In this document: positions 1-10,847 of the stretch, in pieces
Layout of the letters: each line of letters starts with the position of its first letter
Position numbering within the stretch: the stretch's first letter is position 1
Assembly: GCA_015698045.1 (NCBI GenBank)
Contig: BLAL01000049.1
Coordinates: forward strand, 1-64,000
Direction of reading: 5' to 3'
Length of the DNA: 64,000 bases
Source: Rhizophagus clarus
Lineage: Eukaryota > Glomeromycota > Glomeromycetes > Glomerales > Glomeraceae
The notes under the pieces: generated by a model
The model's input: the letters and a program-made list of their open reading frames with translations, nothing else
What the model was told of the DNA's origin: nothing
Databases searched by the model: none
Made by a program: the position numbers and the translations under genes

Positions 1-1036
1 GTCATAATGATATCGTCACGTTGTTTTATATTAGCATTCGGAAAGAGAGATGTCTAAGTAATTTACCAGGCACGACCGTATCTTTAATTCGCAGAAACTT
101 GCGTCGTAATCAGAAACTTATCAATTCAATATTTTAAACAAGTTTCAAGATAATATTAGTATCATAACGATATCGTCATGTTATTTTATGTTACCATCCG
201 GTGAGAGAGATGCGAAACTTAATATTTTTTTTTTTTTGTAAGAATATATGAATTTTCTTTTTTTTTTTTTTTTTTTTTTTTTGTAAGGAACGTTATAATA
301 ACGTTTCTTTTGTTTCTTTTAGGTTCATTAATTCAACATTTTTTAACAAGTTTCAATATAATATTAGTGTCATAATGATATCGTCACATTGTTTTATGTT
401 AACCATCTGGTGAGAGAGATGCGAAACTTAATATTTTTTTTTTTTTTTTTTTTGTAAGAAATGTTATATGAATTTTCTTTTTTCTTTTCTTTTTTCTTTT
501 TTTTTGTAAGGAACGTTATAATAACGTTTCTTCTGTTTCTTTTAGGTTCAAGTGTTTCGGCTTATTTAATCAAGTACGATCGTAACTTTAATTTCGCAGA
601 GCTTGCGCCATAATCCAGACACTTTAATTTAACATTTTTAACAAGTTTCAATATAATATTAGTGTTGAACCGATATCGTCACGTTATTTTATGTCATCCT
701 ATCCAGAGATAGGGATATTCTTCCTTAATTACCGTAATTCGCAATATTAACAATTAAATAACAATTAAAACATCATAATTGTCATAATTGCATTATAAAA
801 ATATATATATATTAATTAATTAATAAACAAATTAATTTAAACCAATTAAATTGATTTAATTTATTGAATGTATCTACTACGTTTCATTATCATCCTGATA
901 CAGTTTTAAATGTCGTCACGATATTTCAATAAAATATTTAGCGATCTTAATAATACCATAACGACATAATTATAATATCCTAACGATACATTTTCAACAA
1001 CTTCACAATAATATTAATTTTTAAATGATATCGTTA
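1..1036. repeat. Degenerate ~200-bp tandem repeat, AT-rich
   Basis: No gene is visible. A unit containing GATATCGTCACGTT, then GTGAGAGAGATGCGAAACTT, long T-runs and GGAACGTTATAATAACGTTTC recurs from about positions 1, 165, 365 and 655, with a period near 200 bp in the first part. The last 150 bp carries a second motif (ACGATACATTTTCAAC) that returns, in both orientations, at 3605-3897 on the other side of the next element, so the two flanks were one repeat block before that element inserted. Confidence 0.7.
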
Positions 1037-3601
1037 GGACTCCGATCGGTTTCAGTAATTACCAAACCATACCGATCAGTTTCGGTATCGGAGCGGTTTC
1101 AGTTTTTACAGTTTACCGAACCGAAACTTTCGGTAAATTTACCGATCGGTTTCGGTAACTGCGGTTTCAGTACCGGTTTTGCGATTTACCGAACTGAATT
1201 ACCGAATCGATTTAACTAAATAATATAATAAAAAATGTTGTGAAACGTTTTTTATTAGTTATTTTGATAAAACAAACTGTTTCGCAGCGGTGTTTTGTCA
1301 CTTTAATTAAGAAATGTTTGCGAAACGTTTTATTCATTAATAATTAAAAAAATAACTATTCGCAACTTTTTTCTTGTCATTTTAACAAACAACGTTGCGA
1401 AACGTTAATTGGATAAAAAAAAATGTTTCGCAACATTTTTTTTGTCACTAATAAAAACGTTGCGAAACGTTTTTATGAGTTAATTTTAATAAAAAAAACG
1501 TTTCACAACGTTTTTTTTTGTCACTTTAATAAAAATGTTGCGCAATATATTTTTATTAGCTAATTTTAATAAAAAAAAACGTTTCGCAACATTTTTTTTG
1601 TTGCTTTAATTAAAAAATGTTGCGAAACGTTTTTTTTTATTAAAGTGAAAAAAAAACATTGCGAAACGTTTTTTTTATTTAAATTAACTCATAAAAACGT
1701 TTCGCAACATTTTTTATTAAAGTGACAAAAAAAACGTTGCGAAACGTTTTTATCAGTTAATTTAATAAAAAAATGTTTCGCAATGTTTTTTTTATCACTT
1801 TAATAAAAACGTTGCGAAACGTTTTTATGAGTTAATTTAAATAAAAAAAACGTTTTGCAATGTTTTTTTTTGTCACTTTAATAAAAACGTTGTGCAATGT
1901 TTTTTTTGTCACTTTAATAAAAACGTTGTACAACATTTTATTAGCTAATTTTAATAAAAAAAAACGTTTCGCAACGTTTTTTTTGTTGCTTTAATTAAAA
2001 AATGTTGCGAAACGTTTTTTATCAATTAATTTAATAAAAAAATATGTTGCGAAACATTTGAGTTATTTTAATAAAAAAAATGTTTCGCTACATTTTTTTT
2101 TTTTTGCTTTAGTTAAAAAACGTTGCGAAACGTTTTTTATCAGTTAATTTAATAAAAAAAAACGTGTCGCAACGTTTTTTTTTGTCACTTTAATAAAAAC
2201 GTTGCGAAACGTTTTTATGAGTTAATTTAAATAAAAAAAACGGTTCGCAATGTTTTTTTTGTTTGTCACTCTTAATAAAAACAATTGACAAACATTTCTT
2301 ATTAGCTAATTTAATAAAAAAACCTTTTGCACACGTTTTTTTTTTGTGGACTCTTAATTAAAAATGTTGCCGAAACGTTTTTTAACAGTTAGTTTAATAA
2401 AAAAAAATGTTTCGCTACGTTTTTTTTTGTTGCTTTAGTTAAAAAAATGTTGTGAAATGTTTTTATCAGTTAATTTAATAAAAAACGTTTCGTTACGTTT
2501 TTTTGTTCTCATATAATAAAAACGTTGTGAAACGTTTTTATGAGCTAATTTTAATAAAAAAACGTTTCGCAACGTTTTTTGTCACTTTAATAAAACGTTG
2601 TGAAACGTTTTTATGAGTTAATTTTAATAAAAAAAACGTTTCGCAACGTTTTTTTTTGTTGCTTTAATTAAAAACGGTGCGAACACATTTTTTAACAGTT
2701 TAGGTTTAATAAAAAAAACATTTTGCTACGTTTTTTTGTTGCTTTAGTTAAAAAACGTTGCGAAACGTTTTTTATCAGTTACTTAATAAAAAAAAAACGT
2801 TTCGCTACATTTTTTTGTCTCTAAATAAAATGTTGCGAAATGTTTTTATGAGCTAATTTTAATAAAAAAAAACGTTTCGCAACGTTTTTTTGTTGGCTTT
2901 AATTAAAAACGTTGCCGAAATGTTTTTTATCAGTTAGTTTAATAAAAAAAAACGTTTCGCATTGTTTTTTTTGTTGCTTTAGTTAAAAAAAACGTTGCGA
3001 AATGTTTTTTTTGTTGCTTTAGTTTAAAAACGTCGTTGCGAAATGTTTTTTATCAGTTAATTTAATAAAAAAAACATTTCGCAACATTTTTTTTTATAGC
3101 TTAATAGAAAACGTTGCGAAACGTTTTGTTAGTTAATTTTAATAAAAAAACGTTTCGCAACATTTTTTTTTGTCACTTTAATAAAAACGTTGCAAAACGT
3201 TTTTTATGAGTTAATTTAATAAAAAAAAACGTTTTGCACCGTTTTTTTCATTTTAATTAAAAATGTTGCGAAACGTTTTTTGATTAGTTAATTTAATAAA
3301 AAAAACGATTCGCAACTTTATTTTGTTGACACTTTAAATAAAAATGTTGCGGAAACGTTTTTATAGATCATTTTGATTTGGTAAAAAAAATACCAAAATA
3401 GTTTCGCGATATTTTTTTTTACTAAAAATAGTTTTTAATATCGGTAAATCCAGTTCAGTTTTCGGTAATTATTAATTGGTTTCGGATAATCATCCAATTA
3501 CCGATACTGGGTCAGTTTCGTAATCATCAATACCGATACCAATCAATTCGGTTCGGTATCAGTTTTGCAAAAACTGAATTGAACCGAACCAATCGGAGCC
3601 C
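1037..3601. mobile_element. TIR-bounded element packed with a palindromic AACGTT satellite (copy 1)
   Basis: The left end reads GGACTCCGATCGGTTTC and the right end, reversed, GGGCTCCGATTGGTTCGG; both are flanked by TA (1035-1036 and 3602-3603), as expected of a TA-duplicating cut-and-paste transposon. About 190 bp of each end is filled with short ACCGAAAC/GGTTTCGGT motifs in both orientations, typical of subterminal transposase-binding repeats. The interior (about 1230-3400) is a tandem array of a roughly 75-bp unit with two opposed palindrome-like cores, AACGTTGCGAAACGTT and AACGTTTCGCAACGTT, joined by TTAATTTTAATAAA and TGTCACTTTAAT spacers. There is no coding capacity, so it must be non-autonomous. 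A second copy lies at 4903-6899. The superfamily is not recognised. Confidence 0.85.
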
Positions 3602-3900
3602 TAGATATCATAAACAATATATTAAATGATATCGTGACGATATATTTATGATAATCTTAATGATACATTTTCAACATCTTCACGATAACATCACAATTTC
3701 CATTTCAACATCATCACGACATCGAGACTAGTAAATCGATATAATATCAGAATGATATCAGAACGATATCAAATTTCAAATATCGCGAGGATGTTTGAAA
3801 AGGTATCGTTAAGATTATCATAAATATATCGTCATGATATCATTTAAAAAAATTGTGATATTATCGTGAAGATGTTGAAAATGTATCGTTAAGAATATTG
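3602..3900. repeat. Inverted-repeat block of ATCGT/GATATC motifs
   Basis: Units containing ATGATATCGTGACGATAT and ACGATACATTTTCAACATC occur in one orientation at 3620-3710 and in the opposite orientation at 3790-3897, so the block can fold back on itself. The same unit in the forward orientation ends at 1034, just left of the preceding element, which marks the pre-insertion repeat. No gene. Confidence 0.65.
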
Positions 3901-3921
3901 TGGCGGATTTGAAGATTTCAG

Positions 3922-4893
3922 CAAAAGAAGCTTGAGGCTGAGAATGTGGAGTTGAGACAGATTATTGAGGAGAATACCAAACGTAAAGCTAAAAATACCG
4001 AACTTAAGTCTAAAGTTGTAGAACTTGAAGCAAGACTTGCGATATTGGAACAGAGTTCCCTGATAGTGAGTGAACAGCCACAGAATAAAAAGGAAGTGTC
4101 ATCAGATGTATCAGTTGATATTATATCTGATTCATTGCCTATTCACGAAGTTCATAGTCAGTTAAAACTAACAGAACAGATCGAAGAGGTACCAAAGCTA
4201 CCAGATCAAGAGAAGACATCAGAGGATATGGAGACGAATGCTTTCTTGATTAAGATCCATAAGAAAAGCATTAGCAATAAGATTAGGAAACGTAATAAGG
4301 AAAGAAACTTAGTAAGCAGTGGAAGATCAAGTATCATTACAAAAAATATTTGATACTACCTCTAGTATCTCTTCTTCTGAAAAGCTTGTGAGTACAAAAA
4401 ATGGGTAGGGATTAATTCAAGAAATTACTTGCAACTTTGATGAATCCACTATTCCTTCATCTGTTCAGAAGAATGATTCCATATGCACATTGTCTCTCAA
4501 CCTCCAGAAATTTCGCTTATCTTGGGTAAGAAAAATATCATTTGCTTATATTAAAGAACCAGCGATGCAGAAGGTCTCGCAATGAAAGCTAATCAAAAAA
4601 AGATACTAAGCTGGTATTTATATGCTAAAGAGTTTTTAATTATGATTAACGACATCATGGCCAATGGTAATGTCAGTGAGAAAAGGCAAAAAGGTCAGGT
4701 TTATGATTTTATTATCCAACAACTTCCTGATACTAAGCGAGAAAATTTATGTAAGCAAACTCAGAGAGCTATAAAAATCTTTAATTTATTTGAAAAAATA
4801 GGGATAGATAAGGTTCAATATATCATAACATATAGTGCGAATTCTATCTCAAAAATTACTAATGAGGGAACTCCAAAAGGTTATAGACCATTT
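3922..4893 (+). pseudogene. Broken coiled-coil protein of a multicopy AM-fungal family
   Basis: The first open segment (to 4353) encodes a Lys/Glu-rich heptad-like coiled coil with a KVVELEARLAILEQ-type core, then an acidic linker and a basic KKSISNKIRKRNKE stretch. A second segment (4582-4899) encodes the conserved tail, including ILSWYLYAKEF, KKTQRA-like LCKQTQRAIKIFNLFEKIG and YSANSISK motifs. From memory this arrangement (coiled coil plus a helical ILxWYxYxKEF domain ending YSANxISxxTxxQI) is found in a very large, uncharacterised Rhizophagus protein family. The segments are out of frame with each other and have a stop between them. Open reading begins after a plausible 3' splice site (TTTCAG) at 3921, without a clear ATG. 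The tail departs from the family pattern just before element copy 2, so it is truncated there. Function unknown. Confidence 0.6.
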
Positions 4894-4902
4894 TTCTAAT
4901 TA

Positions 4903-6899
4903 GAGCTCTGATCAGTTTCGGTAATTACCAAACCGTACCGATTGATTTCAGTATCAGAGCGGTTTCAGTTTTTATGATTTACTGAACTGAAACTTTCAGT
5001 AAATTTACTAATCGGTTTCGATAACTGTAGTTTTGGTACCAGTTTTACGATTTACCAAACTAAATTACTGAATTGATTTAACTAAATAATATAATAAATG
5101 TTGTAAAACGTTTTTTATTAGTTATTTTGATAAAACAAACCATTTTGCAACAGTATTTTGTCACTTTAATTAAGAAATGTTGCGAAATATTTTTATTTGT
5201 TAATCTAATAAAAAAATAATTATTCGCAACTTTTTTCTTGTTATTTTAACAAACAATGTTGCGAAATGTTAATTGAATAAAAAAAAATCATTCACAACGG
5301 TTTTTTGTCAACATAATTACAAAAACGTTGCGAAAAATTTTTGTTAGTTAATTTTAATAAAAAAAACGTTTCGCAACATTTTTATTGTCAATTTAATAAA
5401 AATGTTGTGCAATGTTTTTATTAGCTAATTTTAATAAAAAAAACGTTTTGCAATATTTTTTTTGTTGCTTTAATTAAAAAAATGGTGCGAAACATTTTTT
5501 ATCAATTAATTTAATAAAAAAAATACGTTGCGAAACATTTGAGTTGATTTTAATAAAAAAATATTTTACAACATTTTTTTTTGTTGCTTTAGTTAAAAAA
5601 CATTGCAAAACATTTTTTATTAGTTAATTTAATAAAAAAAATGTTTTGCTATGTTTTTTGTCTCTATAATAAAAATATTGCAAAACATTTTTATGAGCTA
5701 ATTTTAATAAAAAAAACATTTTGCAACATTTTTTTGTTGCTTTAATTAAAAAATATTGCGAAACGTTTTTTAACAGTTAGTTTAATAAAAAAACGTTTCA
5801 CTACATTTTTTTTTGTGCTTTAGTTAAAAAATATTGCAAAATGTTTTTATGAGTTAATTTTAATAAAAAAATATTTCGCTATATTTTTTTTTGTTGCTTT
5901 AGTTAAAAAATGTTGTGAAACGTTTTTTATCAGTTAATTTTAATAAAAAAAATGTTTCGCAACATTTTTTTTTGTTGCTTTAATTAAAAAATGTTGCAAA
6001 ACATTTTTTAACAGTTAGTTTAATAAAAAAATATTTCGCTACGTTTTTTTTGTTGCTTTAGTTAAAAAATGTAGCGAAACATTTTTTATCAGTTAATTTA
6101 ATAAAAAAAAACATTTTGCTACATTTTTTTTTGTCTCTATAATAAAAACATTGCGAAACGTTTTTATGAGCTAATTTTAATAAAAAAAAATGTTTTACAT
6201 CATTTTTTTTGTTACTTTAATTAAAAAACGTAGCAAAATGTTTTTTAACAGTTAGTTTAATAAAAAAATGTTTCACTACGTTTTTTTTTGTTGCTTTAGT
6301 TAAAAAATGTTGCAAAACGTTTTTTATCAGTTAATTTGATAAAAAAAACCATTTCACTACATTTTTTTTATCTCTATAATTAAAAAATGTAGCGAAACAT
6401 TTTTTATTAGTTGATTTAATAAAAAAAACGTTTTGCAACATTTTTTTTGTTACTTTAATTAAAAAATATTGCAAAACGTTTTTTATCAGTTAATTTAATA
6501 AAAAAATGTTTCGCAACATTTTTTTTTGTAACTTTAATAAAAAATGTTGCGAACCATTTTTTTTAGTTAATTTTAATAAAAAAAACGTTTCGCAACATTT
6601 TTTTGACACTTTAAATAAAAAATGTTGCGAAACATTTTTAGATGATTTGATTTGGTAAAAAAAAATACCAAAATAGTTTTGCGATATTTTTTTTACTAAA
6701 AATGGTTTTTAATTTCAGTAAATCAGTTCAGTTTTCAGTAATTATCGATCAGTTTCGATAATCATCAATACTGATACTAGTCAGTTTCAGTAATTATCTA
6801 TACTGATACTGGTCAGTTTTGGTAATCATTAATACTGATACCAATCAATTCGGTTTAGTATCAGTTTTTGTAAAAACTGAACTGAACTGATCAGAGCCC
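4903..6899. mobile_element. TIR-bounded palindromic-satellite element (copy 2, CpG-depleted)
   Basis: Same family as 1037-3601. Left end GAGCTCTGATCAGTTTCGG, right end reversed GGGCTCTGATCAGTTCAG, flanked by TA at 4901-4902 and 6900-6901. The subterminal motif order and the array (about 5090-6700) match copy 1. Many CpG sites have become TpG or CpA: the core is now often AATGTTTTGCAACATT or ATTGCAAAACATTTT. It sits at the junction between the coiled-coil pseudogene and the LINE relic. Without the element the downstream frame reads smoothly through ...TSNPFHDIIVDFIS, so it appears to have landed near the 5' edge of the LINE copy. No coding capacity. Confidence 0.85.
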
Positions 6900-6901
6900 T
6901 A

Positions 6902-8770
6902 CTTCTAACCCTTTTCACGATATTATAGTAGACTTTATCTCAGGACTCATCAAAAGGAACCCTTTGACTATTTTTAGCTCAATAATAATGACAGACCCTC
7001 AGCTATAGACGAGTTCCTCAGTACTTATAAGGAACAAATGGTTCCTATGGATAAGTTATCACAAAATATTTACAGCGACGACTGTTTTCCTATCATAGCT
7101 CAATTTTTAGTTACTTTTCTTAATCTCTTTCTCTTGGATGACAAAAACCAGGAAATTTTTCTCATGGATTCTGAAATTCGCCAAGGGTTGAAGTACGCAA
7201 GCAAACAACCTCCTGATAAGAAAGATCTAGGGGATCCTATGCACCAATCAGACGCATCGATGAATTTTTGATGTGTTTAATATAAATTCGATAGGATCAT
7301 TAGATGATGTCGATGAATTACTTGCCACACCCCCACGTAATATCACACCCATACCTGTCACGCCCTTGACCAAATCTCAGAAAAGAAGTGCTAAAAATAA
7401 GGCCTATAAGGAGAAACAAAAGTTGCAACTTCAATCTCCTTCTGGACCGGATGAACAAATAGTGCTCACTTTTAGCACAGAATCTCCTGAATATACACTC
7501 TCTAAACCTTCTGGCTCAAGGACGGTTACTTTTAATCAAAGTTTACTTTCTCCCCTTCCACACCCTACAAGCAGCTGTTAAAGTGAGATTCTAAATCACA
7601 ATCAATGCCTGTAGACAATGGAAAAAAGCTAAAACAGAAAGAGACAGACAATATGTTAAAAAATGGAAATGTTATCATCACCAACTATCTTTCTCAGAAT
7701 CAAGAACAAGCACATTTATTGGATCTTGTAGTCTATGATATTCTGGCCAAATGGGATAATTATACTCTGTTGGCCAACTTAAGACAATGGGGTAAGGTCA
7801 TATCAGTCAGCACTAGGGTGCACAAGAAGTATCTTTCTGTGAGGGTTAGACTGATTCCAGACTACGAGTGCTTGAAATGCTATAATAGAGGGGACTGGAC
7901 TGTCAACTTGGGAGGAATCCCTATTCAATGGTTCCCTGCTTCCTGGAACCTCTCAGAAAGGAAATAATGAGAAAAATTCTAAGCTGTCATGCACAATCTT
8001 CCAGAAGACATGACGGATGCCTCCTTATTCCCAAATGGACGCCCTCACCAATTTTTGTTGGATAGCGGCATTAAATCCTTTAAAATAGTTAAAGAAGTTG
8101 ATGGATCCAAAAAGCTGATAGGTTACTTTGATATTTGAGATTACGTTTCCACTCATATAAATAACTCCTAGCTTTGGAATGACGTTAGACTCTCTTGATG
8201 CTGTTATTCCACCCCCAACTTCAAGAATTTATGTAGATCTGCTCGAATTGGCAATGCAAAGAAGTTTAATGGGTCTAATTTTTCTTTTTCAGATTTAAAT
8301 ACTAACAACCACAAGAACGATCATAATAAAACTCCTAAATCTGAACGTTCTACCAAGAAAATTAATCATTTAAGAAACGACCAGTTTAAGAAGCCTGATG
8401 TAAAACATTTAATCACTGGGCTGAAGGTATTATTAGAACATTATGTTCAATTTATTTGGAAGGGATAGATAGAAGATTCTACACTAACTTCTTGTTATGT
8501 ATAGCATTCGCTTTATGTGATGTTTCTTTTGTTTTATTAGATCATAGAATTTTTATTTTTTTTTTCGTTTCCTTTTATTCCTTGAACAATTCTATAACTA
8601 GACTTCCTATTACACTAAAGAGAATAGGCTAGGGATATAGTAGTCATGAGATAGTTTGTAATCCTAGTGTGAAGAACGGGCTGGCTTTGTCATGCTGATC
8701 TTTTATATACTTTTCTATCTTTTTTCAGTAATAAAAGCACTTCTTTTGACTATAAAAAAAAAAAAAAAAT
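6902..8770 (+). mobile_element. LINE relic: ORF1-like fragments, 3' UTR and poly(A) tail
   Basis: Three open segments (about 6902-7271, 7273-7581, 7605-7967, with recognisable coding to about 8140) encode parts of one protein: FHDIIVDFISGL, YASKQPPDKKD, FNINSIGSLDDVDELL, a Lys/Ser-rich linker (TKSQKRSAKNKAYKEK), and a conserved block with AHLLDLVVYDILAKWDNYTL, WTVNLGGIPIQWFPASWNL and DGSKKLIGYFDI. From memory these belong to the ORF1 protein of Rhizophagus LINEs (RNA-binding, RRM-like fold). The frame shifts between segments and no reverse transcriptase follows, so the copy is internally deleted. The 3' end is a T-rich UTR with AATAAAAG near 8731 and a run of As at about 8754-8769, as expected for target-primed reverse transcription on the plus strand. 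Not functional. Confidence 0.75.
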
Positions 8771-10702
8771 AAATAAATATATAAAATACTAATTTGATCT
8801 TTAAAATTGAATTATTCAATCAATATTAATCCAATCATTATAATATTATTACTATTGGATTTCTTTCAATAAAATATTTCTAATGAGCTTAAAATCATTA
8901 AAATTAGATTACTAGAATCTATAGTAATTATAATACAGTTAAAATATTAAATGTTATATAAATTTACATATATATATAGAATACTGATTTGATATCATTT
9001 AAAATTGAATTATTCAATTAATATTAATCCAATTGCTATAAAATTACTACTATCTAATTCCTTTCAATAAGATGAATCTAATAAGTTAAAGATTATTAAA
9101 ATTTGTTTATTAGATCATAGAGCAATTATATTTTAATAAATAACTTTATATAATTATATATATATAAAATTTTTTAAAAAAAGTAATAGTAACTATAGGT
9201 AATTTATAACTATAAATGATAAATTTTATATATAAAAATTTAAAACACTCAACTAAGGTGATTATATAAGATAATATAACTATAACAGAAGAGAGTTACT
9301 AGTTGTATTACAAAAAAAGAAAACAAATTTTTTTTATTAAGGTTAGTAAAAAAAAATTTATAATACAGTATTTTTTTTAAATGTATAGCATATATATATA
9401 ATTAAAATTGGCCAAAATTAATTAAATCTGATTAAATTTACTATTAATAATTTATAATTCTGGCCAAAATTTTGTTAATTTTAACCAACCTTGTAATTCT
9501 AACCAAAATTTTGTTAATTCTAGTCAATTTTGTAATTTTTAGTCTAAATTAAATTAAAATTAAAAAATATAGGTTAAATATAGTATTACATTTATAAAAT
9601 ATAGTACTTTAATTTAAAAGCAAAAATACAAATTTATTAAATACTTTTATAATTTTATAAAAAAAAATTTTCATTTAATCTTTATTATTTAACTTGAATC
9701 TTTATTTAAAAATAATTTATTTTCTTTATTAAAATAATAAAAAATTAAAGATTAGAAATTAATAATATTATAAAAAATGTTAATTTATCTATAGGTATTA
9801 AATATTATATTATAAAATTTAATATACAAGTAGTTTAAATTCTTTTAAATAATATTACTTAAGCTGTAAAACTGTAAAAGACAATTTATTTTAATTAAAA
9901 TATTGAAATTATATTTTAAAATTTCTAAATGAATGTAAAAAATATAAATGTTAATTTCTTTATATATATATATTAATTATAGTATTATAAAAATTAAGAT
10001 ACAAATAAATCTAACCTATTTAAATAACTTTACTTAAGTAATAAAAAATAGATTATTTTAACCAAAGTATTAAAATTAAACTTTGAAGTCACTAAACATA
10101 TAAAAAATTGAAAATTAATATAGTTTTATAAAATATATATTACTCTATAAATATTTTTAAATAATATTACTTAAGTCATAGTAAATGATTTTATTTTGTT
10201 AAAATACTAAAATTATATTCTGAATTTTTAAAACTGCATATTTTTTTATTTCTTAATTTTAATTTTAAAAAATATGTTTTTAAAAAGAGTTTTTGTACAT
10301 TATAAAAAAAATTTTATTATTTAAAATTAAAAAGTAAAAATAAAAATTAATAGAATACATAATAATCTATTAATTTCTTAATTTGTATAAGTGAAATATG
10401 ATTAATGTTATGCAAAATAATTTTAATATAAAAATAATTTGTATATAATACTTTTAATAATTAATATAATTATAATAATATTAACTTAATAAAATTATAT
10501 ATTAAAAAAAAATAAACATCAAAATATAGTAAATATGATTTTAATTATAATTATTTGAGATTTTATAGTATATACTATATATATATATATTTCTATAATA
10601 AATAAAGACTTATAAAAAAAAATTATTGGATTATTATTATTTTTTTTTATTTATTTATAATGATAAAAAAAAGTATTTTAGTAATAAAAACTTAATATAA
10701 TT
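8771..10702. repeat. AT-rich gene-free stretch with a ~200-bp tandem duplication
   Basis: No gene. Two diverged copies of one sequence lie at about 8785-8940 and 8985-9130; both contain AAAATTGAATTATTCAAT, AATATTAATCCAATT and TTTCAATAA. At about 9400-9550 there are loose repeats of TTCTGGCCAAAATTTTGTTAA. The rest is nearly pure A/T. Confidence 0.6.
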
Positions 10703-10716
10703 AATTATAAATAATT

Positions 10717-10833
10717 GGCTGGGTAGATGTTTGAACTGATTTATTTACTGTAAATATTGCATAATTAAAAATGATTCTTGTAATCCTATCTTCATCTAAT
10801 AAATACTTATATCTTTTTAATACCAAAAAAAAA
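10717..10833 (+). mobile_element. Short retroposon with poly(A) tail and perfect 14-bp target duplication
   Basis: A 117-bp insert starts GGCTGGGTAGATG and ends in TTTTTAATACC followed by a run of As. It is bracketed by identical copies of AATTATAAATAATT at 10703-10716 and 10834-10847. Poly(A) plus a long perfect target-site duplication is the signature of LINE-machinery retroposition: either a severely 5'-truncated LINE or a SINE. I see no convincing A/B boxes, so a truncated LINE 3' end is more likely. The perfect duplication in a fast-evolving AT-rich background suggests a fairly recent event. Confidence 0.85.
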
Positions 10834-10847
10834 AATTATAAATAATT

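Noticed and set aside
1025-1219. 64-codon frame (ITKPYRSVSVSERFQF...)
   Set aside because: Lies across the TIR and subterminal repeats of the satellite element; repetitive and not protein-like.
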